Assembly: GCA_935421135.1 (NCBI GenBank)
Contig: OW285187.1
Coordinates: 33,358,818 to 33,422,817, forward strand
DNA length: 64,000 nucleotides
Direction of reading: 5' to 3'
Source of the DNA: Bugulina stolonifera
Lineage: Eukaryota; Bryozoa; Gymnolaemata; Cheilostomatida; Bugulidae
Below the pieces are notes generated by a model that did not search any database, was not told the DNA's origin, and worked only from the letters and a program-made list of their open reading frames with translations. Made by a program: the position numbers and the translations under genes. Below are positions 15,001 to 26,910 of this stretch, in pieces. Within the stretch, counting starts at the first letter, position 1; each line of letters starts with the position of its first letter.

Positions 15001-18000
15001 GGATAGACAGTGTTATAGATGGGATGGATGATGACGGGTTCGGTATACTGACGCCCCAACCTAACTCACTTCCAAGAGGTATAGATCTAAGGCTATTGAG
15101 TTATGCGTGCACAATTGATATATAAATTTTGAGTATTGTGTATATAGATATTATTTTAAGAGACTGCTTAGTTGGATTATTAAACATATTCCTATGTTGG
15201 CAGAGAAGGCTACAGATGGGAGGGAAGGAGGTAAGTGTTCGTGTTTAGCCTAATACACAGCTATGTTTGCAGGCTATTCACTGCGGAGTGTTATTACATA
15301 TGCTATATCAATAGGTGTCTTCGCGACCTCTTGGACGGACCCGGGTCGCAAATAAAAATTACAAGATGGCTGTCCGACCAAGGCCAGAAGGGCTATTGGC
15401 CTAGGATTTTACTTGGTCGGACGAAACCATCCCTAGCTCATCGGCACACCTGATTTCTTCGCGCGAAAACGAGGATTTTGCTTTTGGCCCAGGCCGGTGT
15501 GTTCGCGACCCTGTGACAGATGTCTGCCGGAAAATATTTTCGTAAATCGGCCTGGGTCTGAAGTTTAGGTCGCGAAGACACCTCATGTTCATTTACTAGT
15601 AGACACAGTAAACTAGATGTTTCAGCTAGCCTATCATATTCATGTTGAGTGAAGAGCCTCTATCTGGAAACTGCGCAGGCACAAGTCTCATGCTGTTTCT
15701 CATAGTTAACGTATACACGTAAACCACACCCACCTTTTCTCCACCATGGTTTCAACAGCTGTGTCAATTACTTAGTGCGCTGTGTTATCTCTCACCCAGC
15801 TACTGCGGACACCAGTTCATTCAATGTGTTCTAATTGCTGTTTGTTTGGCCCTTCAGTAGTGACACTGCCCTCATTAAAGGCAATGTTATTCACACAAAC
15901 TTTTGTATCTTGTTTCACTGAAATTCAATACATGTTATTCCTTATGGCTTGAATGACTATCATTTTTTGGATGTAATTTAGGTAATAATTAGTGTATAAT
16001 ATTTTGTTATTATTTTAGCATTCGAAAATATGTGTATCACTTTATCTTAGTGTAGTCAGATGATGAGTTAATGTATATAAGTGTTTGTGGTGTTCTCTAG
16101 CAGCAAAGAACAATCAGAAGTTTCCCCCTGCTTACACTGGTTTAGACACATCACCCAATCTCAACAGCTCTCAGCCCTCTACCTCTTTCGAGAGACAACG
16201 TCTTCCCAGACAGCAGTTCCTCCTGCTGGTGATCAAGGTGAGTGGAATATTAAGTGCTATTCTAATAGTTACTACTGGGGATTCTATACTTTGTACTGAT
16301 TATAGTTTCTTATCTGATTCTTCTCTACTCCAACACAGAATGGTAACCTGGATCTCTACTCCTACAATCTGGCAGATGGTAAGGACTCCATATTCCAAGA
16401 TCGCATCATACAGAGTGCTAAGAACATACCACGCTGGAACAATGCTCGCTTCCACCTCCTCAACTCTGTGGCCCACCAGAAGATGGGCCTGTTTCAGCAT
16501 GCCAGTATACAGGATGTACCCAAAGAGAAGCATTGCACGGTACTTCACTCTATTATTTACATATGCTCTCGATGGCAATCTATGTCATCATGTACTCTAA
16601 TGTATTGCCAGCATGATTCTATATATTAGTTATTACTAGTTCAATAATTTTTATAAAGAGAGAACGTTCATTCATATACATTAAGCTGTGTTCCAGTGGC
16701 AGATGTGCTTCCACATAATATTATGATTGTTATTGTTATATCTATGGTGCAGCAGTTATTATGGAGACAGTTGAAGGAAAGATGGATATTAACGCTGTCC
16801 CACACTAGTACATGTACATGTATATCATATTCACATGGTGTTGGTCGAATTGCTGCACCTCTCACTCGTTGCATTTCTAAATACATGTAGCTACTATACA
16901 TACATGTACATGTATATCGTATACTATATTATTTTCACCCACCAGGATAAAAACTTGTACACATCAACATGTGAAGAGACACGTCTGCTGGTTAAATCCT
17001 CTCGTCCTACGCTGGATAAACAAAGACCAAAACCTTCAGTCTTGCCTCCTGGTAGTAGACTGAGCAAAGCTGCACCAACTTCAACACCAGCTGGCTCCCT
17101 GGACAAAGTGTTTAGGGGGGTTAAACCTACCCGCCCCATGCATCTGAGTAAGACAGGACAGGAGAAGGATCCTATAATCAGACATGGCAGTCAACTGCTT
17201 GAAACTCATAAGAATGAGATCAGAGGTTAGTTGGGAAGTTATATATACACACCATATGCATGCATATCTATATACACATGTGCATTGTATATACATGTAT
17301 ATACAGACATGTATTCTGTGCATACCTACATATGCATGTACATATAGTACATATAATACATATAGTACATATAGTACATAATTAGTACATAGTATAGCAC
17401 ATATAGTACATAGCATAGTACATATAGTACATATTATAGTACATATTATAGTACATAATATTATAGTACATATTATAGTACATATTATAGTACATATTAT
17501 AGTACATATTATAGTACATATTATAGTACATATTATAGTACATATAGTACATGTATAGTACATGTAGTACATATAGTACATAGTACATGCACGCATACTG
17601 TCAAATGTTGCCCTTTAGATGAGGAGAGAAGAAAAAATCTGGATAAACTGTATAACAGCTGGCTGGACAGACCAACTACAGAGATCAGTGAGGATCATTT
17701 GAACCTTCTCAAGCAGTCATCAAGGTTGGTGCACCATGTAGCCACCCCTCTTCTGCTCAGTCCTGCTTGGAGAACCAGGGCTATGAATCTTCCAAGAACT
17801 GTAGAGGAGCTGGATAGGATAGAAGAGTCTAAGATAGCAGCCTCTGTGAGTGGATATCAGTGTTCCTTTGGTAAAGCTGACTGCAACCATTAGCAGTTGG
17901 TGGCATCACAGCTTATTAACCTATTTAAAATTAGTCTAAATATTTTATTAGTCTCATGTGATTTTTCTAGAAGCAGAGATCAAGAAATAATTCTGGAGCA

Positions 18001-21000
18001 AGTGTGCGAAGTGGAAAGGCTGCTCTGGAAGCGAGGTCATCATCTGCAGGTGCCCGTGATTCACCTATAGTTGCAGTTACGCATAGCTATGAGGAAGAGA
18101 CATGGCACGAGGAGATGAGGAACACATTTGTTAGCAACTACATGGACTATTTGAGAGAAACCCAGCAACCAGAGCAAGCGGAACAGTTTGACACGACCCT
18201 AGATGAGCTGAGATTCAGTACTATCAAGATACTCAGCCGACCACCTAGCAGGACGTATGCATTACATGTGCTCCTGTGTTGTTATTTGTATCATTTAGTA
18301 TCTGACTTTCCATAGCAGGAGTTAGACACTCTCTAACTGGTAGAATTAGGCTGCTCTGTACATGTATATGGTTTAATATAATGTATAACTTAATCCTCTA
18401 CACACTTGTAGATTTGCATTGCACCACAGGAAGCACTCGTCCGGAGGGTCGGGTACAGAACAGTTGGTCAGACGTCGTATCACAGATAGCCTGCAGATGA
18501 GCATGCATGGAGGAATCTTCCTTATAGAACTTTCCTTCCAAGAAGTTTACTTTGTGGTGAAACTCTATGCCTTCAGTTCTCCTCAACTTTCCATCTATAA
18601 ACAGACCTACCACGCTGCCAAAAAGGTAGGAGTATCACGAGTCAGTTAAAATATACAAAGAAGATTGTGACAGTTCATCAAGTTAGATGCATTCTATTAA
18701 TCTTTTGAAACTGATATACCTGATGACATCGTGTTGTAACATGTATTGTAGAATATGTACATGCTGAACTTCATTGAGATGTGTGATAGAGTGAGAGACA
18801 ATACTCACTGCCACTCTTTCTCACACGACTTCCATCTCAGATCTGTACACAAGTTTGTGAAGAGTAACAAGGACTTTCACAACACTTACCATCTTGTCAA
18901 CATGCTGCAAGACTTTGCCACTTACTACCAGGATGCTCCTCGATTCGCACGTAATGCTCTAGCACATGGTACGTGATTGGCACATACCTTTAGTCTGTTG
19001 TCTTACCCAGTGCTTATTAGGTCAGAATTGTTTGTGTCTACCAACTAGATGGGCATGTCTTTCTTATTGCAGATGTGTTAATGCTCAAGTCGACTAACAA
19101 TCCCTGTAAGAGGCTGTACGACCATATACTGAAACATGAGAGCCCAGCCTTACTGACCATGAAGAAGATTGCTATGTGTGACGAAGATGAAATCGATAAT
19201 AAGGTTTGTGTTCCTCTGATATTAAGCTGTTGCATTTATGATAATTATATCCCTACCTTGTCCATTTTTACAAATAATAGGCACTTATAATCTGTCGGTC
19301 TAAATAAAAAGTTGTCCTGACCCAGTTGTGATTATCTGCATAAAATGTGATTAATAACTTCCTAGTTCCAGGTGAGCTTGTAATTCTATAGTTACAGGAG
19401 TATTAATAGCCTTTATGAATCAATGATTTTCGTTGGCCAAAAATTGTCTAAAATTTGGAGTTATCTTTATCGGCCCTTTCACGCTATGGCTATCCGGGAT
19501 TTAACTTTTGTGAAGTTATCTTCTCTCTTTGTTAATTGGTTACGTGGTGAATTTCAAGTGTTGCTAAAGTAAAAGTAGATGTCTTGTTTTTTATTGTTGA
19601 GTGATATTTTTAAAACGCTTTATTCTAACTATATTTGGTTACGTGGTGAATTTCAAGTGTTGCTAAAGTAAAAGTAGATGTCTTGTTTTTTATTGTTGAG
19701 TGATATTTTTAAAACGCTTTATTCTAACTATATTTGCACACTTTGACGAAGTTTAATTTTCATGTATAAATGATTTAAACGACTGTAAAGGTAACGGCTG
19801 AAGTCTCCACTCCTAAGGAAATAATTGCCCATTTTAAATCAATCAGTCGATTAATTTTTTATCATTCCAAACTGCATCTTTCAACTCTTACTCAATATTG
19901 TGTCGAATTAGTCTGTGTTTGGTTTTAAATTAAAATTTGAATGATCAAACTTAGCAAAACAGTGAGTAATCTTTAATGCTTTATTTATATTAAAGTAAAA
20001 TTTAAACGATACGATAAAACAAATACACAAAATCATGTAAATCGAAACCATCTATTAGAATAGCAGTGGTAGGAGTAGCACCTGCTTTTGGTTTTGATTG
20101 TTAGCAGTGCAGTGTCTAATTATAAGATGCTTTATTGGCCAAAGAATTTAAGGATGTTTTTAATTTTAAAATCATCGACCGATGTTAACTACATCAACTG
20201 ATAACACATGCCTTGATTAATTGTATTACTACACAATTGTATACTTTGTCATTTAGGAGGAATCGTGCGAGTACGCTTTAGTCTACCATGTTCTTATACA
20301 ACATGGTAACCAGTCTCACCTGTCGAATAAGAAGTTACCCGAGTATGAAGCTAGTATTATCATTGCACACAACCATCATCCAGGTATTCCATGTTATGGC
20401 TCTAGTATTAGTCTGCAGGTTTATCTATGCCACCTCCGTGTTGTGTCAGCGATTAATAGGAAATGCGATTCATAGTTTGTTACCATTTGATTTAATTTCA
20501 TTTCAACGTTATTATTATTTCGAGTTAGAAGGATTAATAGTGTAATGATTCTTCTTGCAGCTCAGAAACATCAAGCTGTTAAGAACAGGTTACATCTGGC
20601 ATACTTTGTCGTACTTATCAATAAAGAACAACAGTTCCCAGTAAAGGTGGCGCCTCATCTGGTAGATAACCACAGCATGTTAGACATCAGTGTAGTTGAT
20701 AGGCTGTCAGTGGACTCGGCTATCTCGTCTAGTGAGTCAAATATATATGTAGTTGTTGTCTAGTAGTACAGTGCTCTAATAGGACAAAGCAGGTGTACAG
20801 GTAGTTGTTGTTTACCAGTACAGTATTCCAGCCTAGGCAGGTAGACAATCTCATCGATAGTACAGAATCCCCAACAACTGACTGTCGAGTCCTTAAGAGC
20901 TTATTAGTGGGTCCATTAGAGTGGGGGAGAAACGTAGATCTCTCTCTCTCTCTCTCTAAGATAAATTTTGGATGAAGCTCTGAAATGTTACGATATATTT

Positions 21001-22343
21001 ATGGACATTCATATGCATTTTAATATAGTGTCATTATTTTGCTAATGGTTTAGTTCGTCTGTCTCATCTTGGTTTGCACATATATGTTATGAATATCTGA
21101 TAAACGCAGGTCCTGTGGGAATGGGCTACCTGCCAGAGAGGAGAGCTTCTGAACAGATCAGTGATACCTCACTGTATGCAGGAAGTCAGCCCTCTGTGTT
21201 CCACCTCCTGGCCACCCAGTGCAATAATGTCAAGTGAGTTCATATGGATTTATACAAGTATATGATTTGACTTTGTCATCTGTACACAAAACGTGCTATT
21301 ACGCTATTACAAACAATCTGGGGCTATGTCATAAGGAGTTATATGAACTGGGGTTTTATTCTGTAGGGAAACACTCACTGAACTGGTCCAGGAGGCGAGC
21401 TTGCAATGTCGTAAGAACACTCTCTGGTCACAGATGTTACACTCTACTAGAGAGATAGTCAAAAGGAGTGGCTCAGATATCTCATCTCTGGCAGATAATG
21501 TATGTTTGTTGTTTAGCTGTTCTTGCGTAGCATAATCCGCACCTCATATACACCCTTTGCTTATTAGCTGGTCAACTTGAACATGCACAGAATTCACTCA
21601 CATACACTACATTGGTAGATGGAGAAGCTATCATTTGAAGAATTTGAGGAGCTACTACATCGTTCTATGAACATTCCAATACACCTGAATGAGAATATCC
21701 TCTCTCTGATCTATACCCTTCCCCTCTCTTGGTTCCTTTCTCTTACCAAAGTCCTCAGTGCCAAATACAGCTCACAGTATAAAGAATTCACACGGCTTGA
21801 CAAACAGATCACCCATTCAGTAAGTAAATAGCTAAGTCAGTCACCCTGCTAGCTGACAAATTGGAACACATTCGGTAAACAGGACATGTCAAGGTGGAAA
21901 AAGCAATTTGTCTTACAATCATCTGTAGACATATTTTACACACTGGTAATACATGTTAATGTACAATTCATATATAGTTCTATACCCTAGTTTTTTTTGT
22001 TTGTAGGTGGTTCTTGTACCTAGTGCTACCAAAGTAGCCATATTGCTAACTGTGGATTCTGAAAAGAAAGATTCTGTAAGTACTCATTTACTCAACAAGA
22101 TGTTGCTGGAGCATTACAATGTATTGGTTCAATCTTCATACAGGTACTGTGTACGTGTACACTGTACTGTAGTGAGGAATAACTGAATATGCTTTGCATT
22201 TCTCTTTCAATCTCCAGAGGTTGGTGTTGATGGTGCAGGATGGAGACCCAGAGGCTGTGCATGCTGAAGAGAGTTTCAATGCAACCCTATCTGAATATGT
22301 GAATACAGTTCTCTTTCATATGTGGGCTCAGATGGCTGTGTAA
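1..22343 (+). CDS. SZT2: SZT2 homologue (KICSTOR subunit), 5'-truncated by the window edge
   Basis: SZT2 is the large scaffold of KICSTOR, which holds GATOR1 on lysosomes so that mTORC1 is shut off when amino acids run low. The reading frame opens at base 3 and continues through 43 exons to a TAA. Exons: 1-256, 1086-1299, 2139-2358, 2470-2676, 2953-3173, 3762-3969, 5180-5370, 5542-5714, 6119-6280, 6447-6640, 7171-7206, 8106-8325, 9731-9877, 10032-10111, 10363-10521, 10621-10723, 10830-10968, 11228-11360, 11490-11614, 11893-12133, 12369-12486, 12711-12788, 12914-13098, 13572-13705, 13957-14095, 14318-14490, 14898-15078, 15204-15230, 16101-16237, 16339-16539, 16946-17225, 17619-17845, 17971-18254, 18412-18625, 18752-18968, 19073-19203, 20257-20383, 20561-20731, 21110-21233, 21367-21499, 21619-21819, 22007-22075, 22218-22343. 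The sum is 2,367 residues in one frame; human SZT2 is about 3,430, so roughly 1,000 N-terminal residues lie upstream. Family-like blocks include VNQRLLLRDLHNKR (exon 13), NRSNMFVHKEN (exon 16), PRQQFLLLVIK (exons 29-30) and HSFSHDFHLRSVHKF (exon 35). Exons 7-8 and 11 are weakly conserved and least certain. Confidence 0.9.
3168..3352 (+). repeat. 37-bp minisatellite, about 5 copies, spanning the exon 5 splice donor of SZT2
   Basis: The unit starts with the last six exon bases CTTGAG followed by the donor gtactcc. It repeats with a 37-bp period and a few substitutions; the third copy reads CTTGGG. The first copy is the real exon-intron junction at 3173/3174 and the rest lie in the intron. Confidence 0.9.
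3495..3752. repeat. 29-bp TACATGTA-rich minisatellite, about 9 copies
   Basis: The unit is TATGTACATGTACATTGTAT plus a short variable tail (TATATG or GTGCATG). It lies in the intron before SZT2 exon 6 and stops about 10 bp short of the acceptor. Its 29-bp period gives long spurious open frames rich in M, Y, V and C in both directions. Confidence 0.9.
3963..4085 (+). repeat. 33-bp minisatellite, about 4 copies, spanning the exon 6 splice donor of SZT2
   Basis: The unit runs CATATAG|GTAGGTCAGC and onward. The first copy is the true end of exon 6, with the donor at 3970. Later copies read CATATAGATAGG, so the donor GT has become AT. Confidence 0.9.
4221..5208 (+). repeat. 38-bp minisatellite, 26 copies, spanning the exon 7 splice acceptor of SZT2
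   Basis: Each unit is tgttattag|ATATGGACAC(C/T)AGT and onward: the 3' splice site followed by the first 29 bases of exon 7. The first unit starts at 4221 and the last at 5171, exactly 25 periods apart. Only the last unit continues into exon 7. Units differ mainly by C/T in ACCAG versus ACTAG and by a few A/G changes. Confidence 0.95.
5816..6110. repeat. Degenerate repeat of GTACTGTATGCACTGCAT type
   Basis: Imperfect repeats of GTACTGTAT, TATGCACTGC and CGTACGTACTG fill the intron between SZT2 exons 8 and 9, up to the acceptor at 6118. There is no coding signal. Confidence 0.75.
8430..9509. mobile_element. Non-autonomous DNA transposon with long terminal inverted repeats (foldback/MITE-like) and 8-bp TSD
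   Basis: The two ends, ACTGTGGCTGATTTCTGCC and the reverse complement ACCGTGGCCGATTTCTGCC, are inverted copies (22 of 24 outermost bases match). The similarity runs inward for about 250 bp on each side (about 8430-8695 and 9265-9509). The direct repeat AGAAAATT flanks the element at 8422-8429 and 9510-9517. The centre is AT-rich with no open frame of note. An 8-bp duplication is typical of hAT-like elements; the superfamily is an inference. It sits in the intron between SZT2 exons 12 and 13. Confidence 0.85.
9593..9685. repeat. 28-bp tandem repeat, 3.3 copies
   Basis: Unit GTACAATGTGTATTTATAGT followed by TCAACCAT, with essentially identical copies at 9593, 9621 and 9649 and a partial copy at 9677. 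It ends about 45 bp before SZT2 exon 13. Confidence 0.9.
13091..13183 (+). repeat. Donor-spanning duplication at the end of SZT2 exon 23
   Basis: The exon end and donor CACCAAAG|GTATACCTCTC at 13091 recur 61 bp downstream at 13152, followed in both cases by ATAATATGTACA. A further partial copy of CTCATAATATGTAC lies between them. Confidence 0.85.
13827..13936. repeat. About 29-bp degenerate tandem repeat, about 4 copies
   Basis: Units of the type GCTAAGGTGTCAGCRTCACT plus a GTATGATA tail. They lie in the intron before SZT2 exon 25. Confidence 0.7.
14694..14886. repeat. 25-bp minisatellite, about 7 copies
   Basis: Unit ATGTACCACTTGTTATGCAC plus ATTGT. It lies in the intron before SZT2 exon 27 and ends about 10 bp from the acceptor. 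Confidence 0.9.
15313..15583 (+). mobile_element. MITE, family A copy 1 (271 bp)
   Basis: Perfect 17-bp terminal inverted repeats AGGTGTCTTCGCGACCT at both ends, with a GC-rich interior unlike the surrounding intron. No clear target-site duplication is visible. A second, diverged copy lies in the opposite orientation at 49343-49603. The element sits in the intron between SZT2 exons 28 and 29. Confidence 0.8.
17340..17590. repeat. TATAGTACATAT short tandem repeat
   Basis: Near-perfect repeats of TATAGTACATAT (about 12-14 bp) fill the intron between SZT2 exons 31 and 32. Confidence 0.85.
19536..19733. repeat. 99-bp tandem duplication
   Basis: The segment beginning TTGGTTACGTGGTGAATTTC occurs twice head to tail (19536 and 19635) with essentially no differences, which points to a recent event. 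It lies in the 1.05-kb intron between SZT2 exons 36 and 37. Confidence 0.9.
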
Positions 22344-23029
22344 ACTATTCCACTGCTACCAGTGTACCCACACTCAACTAACTCTATATACACTGCATTC
22401 TATACCCCCTCCCCCCCACTAAGTATCCACTGTCAAGATTTAACAAATTTAACTATTAACTATAATTATTAACTTATGGCATCCACAAAAATATGTAATA
22501 GTGGAAAGATATGCTCAGGAATATATTGCCTCAAGTTAGTGAACTAGTAATATATAGTAGTGAGTATCAAGCATCGTTTTATTTTTACTATAATATTGCT
22601 TTTTATCGGACCCCCCAGGAACCACTTAGTTAAGGCATGTAAGGTATTCAATTACTTTTACAGCTGGGTTACATAACATGTATATTGTACATTAATAGTA
22701 TATTGAAGATACAAAGTTGCAAAATGAACTTACTTGTAAATTTTTTTGTGCAAAGGGATTTTTGATTTGATCATAGAGATGATTAGCTTATCTTGCACAT
22801 TATATTATAATATATATTTAGAACTGTTAGAATAGTAATGTTGGTTGATCCAAGGAATATGCAATGGTGTGAGATGTACATGAATTATAATATATATATA
22901 TATAATTAGATATTGGGCACACCTTATTTGTACAATCTTTGACTTTTTGAAATATCATTATATACATGTTAAGTTTTACAGCAACAGTTTACATATAGAC
23001 AATAAGAATTATGTGTCATTGCTCTCTAT
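22344..23029. other. Intergenic region between convergent SZT2 and ISY1
   Basis: AT-rich; it must hold the 3' untranslated regions of both convergent genes. I see no further coding sequence and no clear AATAAA signal for either gene. Confidence 0.6.
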
Positions 23030-25323
23030 TTACAAACCTAGTAATGTTTTAGCCTCTTCAGCCTCGGCACGTAATGTGTCACTAGCATATTTTTGTAACA
23101 GTTCCATTTTTTTGCGTTGTACTATAGCCTGTTCTACCTCCTGTTGGGAAGGTACTGGAACATGTGAGATGAACTGCTTAGGTCCATCTGCAGTGTTGAG
23201 AACTTTACTATTCTCATCGTCAGAGTCAGATTCGTCTGACAGTCGATTGGTTGTTTGACCACCATATATATCATCCTCGGCATTCTCTTTCTCTTCCCCT
23301 CCTTCAGATTTCCTCTTCTTCCACTCCTCTATTAGCTTCTGCTGAACCTGCACATTAATTGCCTGGTTACTCATACTGACACTGTTGGACATTATATCTA
23401 CGTGTACATCAATATTTACATTGTATTCGCTATAAAATGATAGGTGATCGTTGGTTCATTACTACTGGTTTGGTGTTCACAATAGCACCTGAGATGAAAC
23501 AATTTAGTGTGGTTTGACCTATCATAATGTGGCACACACTGCTAAACTAGTAAAGGACGCACCTGCTTCTCTATATCCCGCTCTAGTGGAACTAGAATGC
23601 CATCGTCCTCATCTCTGTAACCATAATAGTCTGCATCTATATCCTTCATCAATTCTGCTCTAGTCTTGCGGGGAGGTGGTGGAGGTTCCTAACAAAGAGT
23701 GAAAGGTACCATGTAAACTTGTGTTGATTGCTTGCTTCCCAGATTCAATATTTTTTATGGTCAAAGTTATGTGAGAGTGAATGCCTCAAGTTGACAGCAC
23801 GGTACAGACATCCCTCAAGTGCACGTTCTTGTTAAACCAAAATAATCTCACCAGTTCAAACAACTCCTTCACTCCAGGCAAGTCCTTTGCAGCACCAAAG
23901 TATTTATAACCTCTGTTGCCTGGTACTTCTTTCCCTTCATAATCCAACATCTTTGGACCAATTTTTTTGTAGTCTGGACCGCCAAGATCTTTGATCTGGG
24001 TAAATACATTAGTTAGGGCTGGAACGAATCCAAAAATTTTCGAATCTGACGATTCCGATTCCTGACACCATGCAGATTCTCGATTCCGATTCCTAAACGA
24101 TTCCGTGTGGAATTACTCGTTTTAACAAATTCAATATCTTTTGTCACCAAATAAACCATGTAATCAAACTGTATAAGCATATTTCATCTGCTATTCACTG
24201 TTAGTTTGTAGATGAGGACATTTTGTTCAACATTTTTTATTAATAATTAAATAATTTTATAAATAATTGCTGCAAAAAATAACAAAAACTTTACAATGTT
24301 GGATTCGAACCTGAGCATTTTGGAACCGAGATTCGGAACCGTGCCTAAGGATTCGGAATCGGATCCGGATTCGTGGATTTGTCACAGCCTTAACATTAGT
24401 AAGCAGCTGGCAAACAGGATACCCATACTCACACTGCTTAAATCATGGTATGGAGAAATAATAGGTGAAGCCTAAAAATTGCCCTCAAATATGCTACTAG
24501 GTTGTGGGCTAGTTAGGCTGTATCGGTGCAGTGAGCACGAAGTGGATATTATAGACCTGCTATAATTGATAAAGAGGTGTACTCTAGCATACCCTATCTT
24601 CCCAGTGGCCTTTCTCTCTAAGAAGTTTGTTAATTTCATCATTTAAATCACGAAGTTTGAATTCGCCAAGTCCAGCATTCTGAATCTGGGCTACCTTCTT
24701 AGAAATTTCACCTAATATTTGCCGTCGCCATTTCTCTGCTTTTCTCAAGTCATCACATTCTGTAGCCAGGTATGGCCGTCTCTCTTTATCTTCTAAATAA
24801 AATATAGATCAGCGATTTGAACCACATAACAATGATAAATTGCTCAACGCCAGCCCGTAAATAGAGGGAACTAAAATTCTATTGTAACAATTATGAATAA
24901 CACACTAACTAATAAAGTTTATTTACATAGTTTAGTAATTATTTACATTCACATTAATACTAACTATAACCATACGTCTAGTACCGGCCTTTCTGTAATC
25001 TCAAACATCAATTTGTGAAAACCTTTAAGATTTTTTTTCACTAAAGTATGTTATTTGTTTTGGGGTATACTATACGAGTATATAGTAACAACATCACCAT
25101 ATTTATATATGCTCTGAGACCCCCCCCCCCCCCCGAGCCAAAGTAGTAAAATTGGAGAGTAGCACTAAGTCATGGGTAAAAAAGAAGGAATTTTCAATTA
25201 ATTATATTGTTAGTATTGTATATCTCATTTGTGATTGTTGATAAAGCCCATACCTCCTTTCTCTTCAAATGCCGCTCGCCATCGGGCGAGGGCCGTCATT
25301 GCCTTTTCAGTATTTCTAGCCAT
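23030..25323 (-). CDS. ISY1: Pre-mRNA-splicing factor ISY1
   Basis: ISY1 is a subunit of the Prp19/NTC-related catalytic spliceosome. Five exons on the minus strand, in transcript order: 25323-25254, 24792-24593, 23995-23852, 23688-23563, 23347-23030. They total 858 nt (285 residues plus stop), the same length as the human protein. The N-terminus MARNTEKAMTALARWRAAFE is typical of the family. It is followed by KAEKWRRQILGEISKKVAQI, NAGLGEFKLRDLNDEINKLL, the GNRGYKYFGAAKDLPGVKEL block, PPPPRKTRAELM and the C-terminal HVPVPSQQEVEQA and KKMELLQKYASDTL. All five splice junctions are canonical GT-AG. An intron carries a MITE (24014-24392). Confidence 0.96.
24014..24392. mobile_element. hAT-like MITE (379 bp) with 8-bp TSD
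   Basis: The end TAGGGCTGGAACGAATCC pairs with the reverse complement TAAGGCTGTGACAAATCC at the other end (14 of 18 match). The direct repeat ACATTAGT flanks it exactly at 24006-24013 and 24393-24400. Both arms are full of GATTCCGATTCC-like subrepeats. There is no coding capacity. TAGGGCTG-type ends and 8-bp duplications are usual for hAT MITEs. It lies in the ISY1 intron between exons 2 and 3. Confidence 0.88.
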
Positions 25324-25672
25324 AGTCTCTTCACTGTCTTAGCACTTTGGTCTAAAGATCACACCACATATTTGAAGTCTACAAAAATTAGCACAAGTTT
25401 TCAAACCACCCTACGTCAATCAATTATTATTTATATTATATAATATAATATTTATAGCCATAATTAGAAGATAATAACACCCATGTTCGTGTTAATATTT
25501 AGACTACTGGCTAAGGACTTAATCTACATGAACCATACCCCTTGCTACGCTCTACTATGTTTTAAGGAAGAAGAGTAAGAGCTTTGCTACGCTCTAGTAT
25601 AAGAGTAAGAGTTTAGGGGTCCTACACTTTTTACTTACGAAGTAGGCTACGGTTTCGGTGAGAACAATTTTA

Positions 25673-25971
25673 ATTCTAGAAGTGTTTTTGCAAGCTGATG
25701 TTGTAAGGCTAGGGAAGCTGTTGCTTTTTTACGTATAATTATAATAGGAGTTAGCTACATGTAGCTCTAGCTGCATGTAGCTATTTTAGATACATATATA
25801 TAAGGGATTTTTATATACAGTAGAAGGGAAAAGAAGGAGGAGGAGTAGAGTAAGTAGAGAGGAAGTGGAAGAGAAGTGGAAGTGTTAATAAAGTAAAAGT
25901 TAGATATGCAAGTGTCTAGACAAACCCTGGAAAAGGTTTATGGAATGACAGTTGAATGAGAATCCATAACA
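25673..25971 (+). repeat. 5' LTR
   Basis: It matches 27117-27414 over its whole length and ends in CCATAACA. The expected TGTGGTAG at its start is missing. It contains the palindrome-like AGCTACATGTAGCT twice and a possible TATA-like ATATATATAAGGG. Confidence 0.85.
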
Positions 25972-26308
25972 TTGGTGGCAGCAGTGGGATTCTGGTCTAA
26001 ACACTCTAACTGCTCAACACTTACAACTCGTATTACACCGACTGACTTGGACAGTCATGCTTAGATGGATAGGGTAGACTATCTTGTAAGAGTCCAGCGT
26101 GAGCATGGTGTTTATGCCATAGCCTATCAAGCTGTGTATAGCTCATCAGGATCTACACCTAGGAGTAGTGAGCCAGGAAAATGGAGGATACTTTCTCTCT
26201 AATGACAATTGGATAGAAATTATTGTGTATATGCATTTATTTTAGTTTTTGTAATTATTTTAATTGCATGAGTACTGTTTGTTGGTGCCTGTTATATCTC
26301 GTCGTTCA

Positions 26309-26910
26309 GATGGTGTATCCAGAATCTGCGGTAGAATGGTATAATGCGACCTATAGGAGCCTCTAACCTTCTATTTGTGGAATCAATACTACTAACATTG
26401 AAGTGAGCACAGGTGTGATGTTCAGATGGTGTATCCAGTGTCTACTGTAGAATGGTATAATGCAACCTATAGGAGCCTCTAACCTTCTCTTTGTGGGACG
26501 TATACTACTAACATCGAATTGAGCACAGGTGTGATGTTCAAACATATTGAGGAGACACGAGAATCACTTGTATCTACTAATGGTGCTAAAGACAAGACAG
26601 GACAATGGTATAAAACGGAGATTTCTAATTAAGGAGTACTTGTCTGTTGCCTACTATATATTGATGCTCAGCTGGCATATCCAAAGTCTACTGTAGCTTA
26701 ACATGGTTTAATGCAACCTATAGGAGCCTCTAAACCTCTTCTTGGTTGGACTGATACTGCTTGCATTGAAGAGAGCACTGGTGTGATATTCAAATGGTGT
26801 ATCCAGTGTCTACTGTAGAATGGTATAATGCAACCTATAGGAGCCTCTAACCTTCTATTTGTGGGACGTATACTACTAACATTGGAGTGAGCACAGGTGT
26901 GATGTCCAGA
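26309..26910. repeat. About 117-bp repeats inside the LTR element
   Basis: Four copies of a unit beginning GATGGTGTATCCAG, containing ACCTATAGGAGCCTCTAA and ending with GAGCACAGGTGTGATGTTCA, at about 26309, 26426, 26672 and 26793. The third copy is the most diverged. They give spurious open frames on the minus strand. Confidence 0.85.

Noticed and set aside
25115..25140. Long C run (and G run at about 56380)
   Set aside because: Simple homopolymers in intron sequence; length is unreliable and no function is implied.
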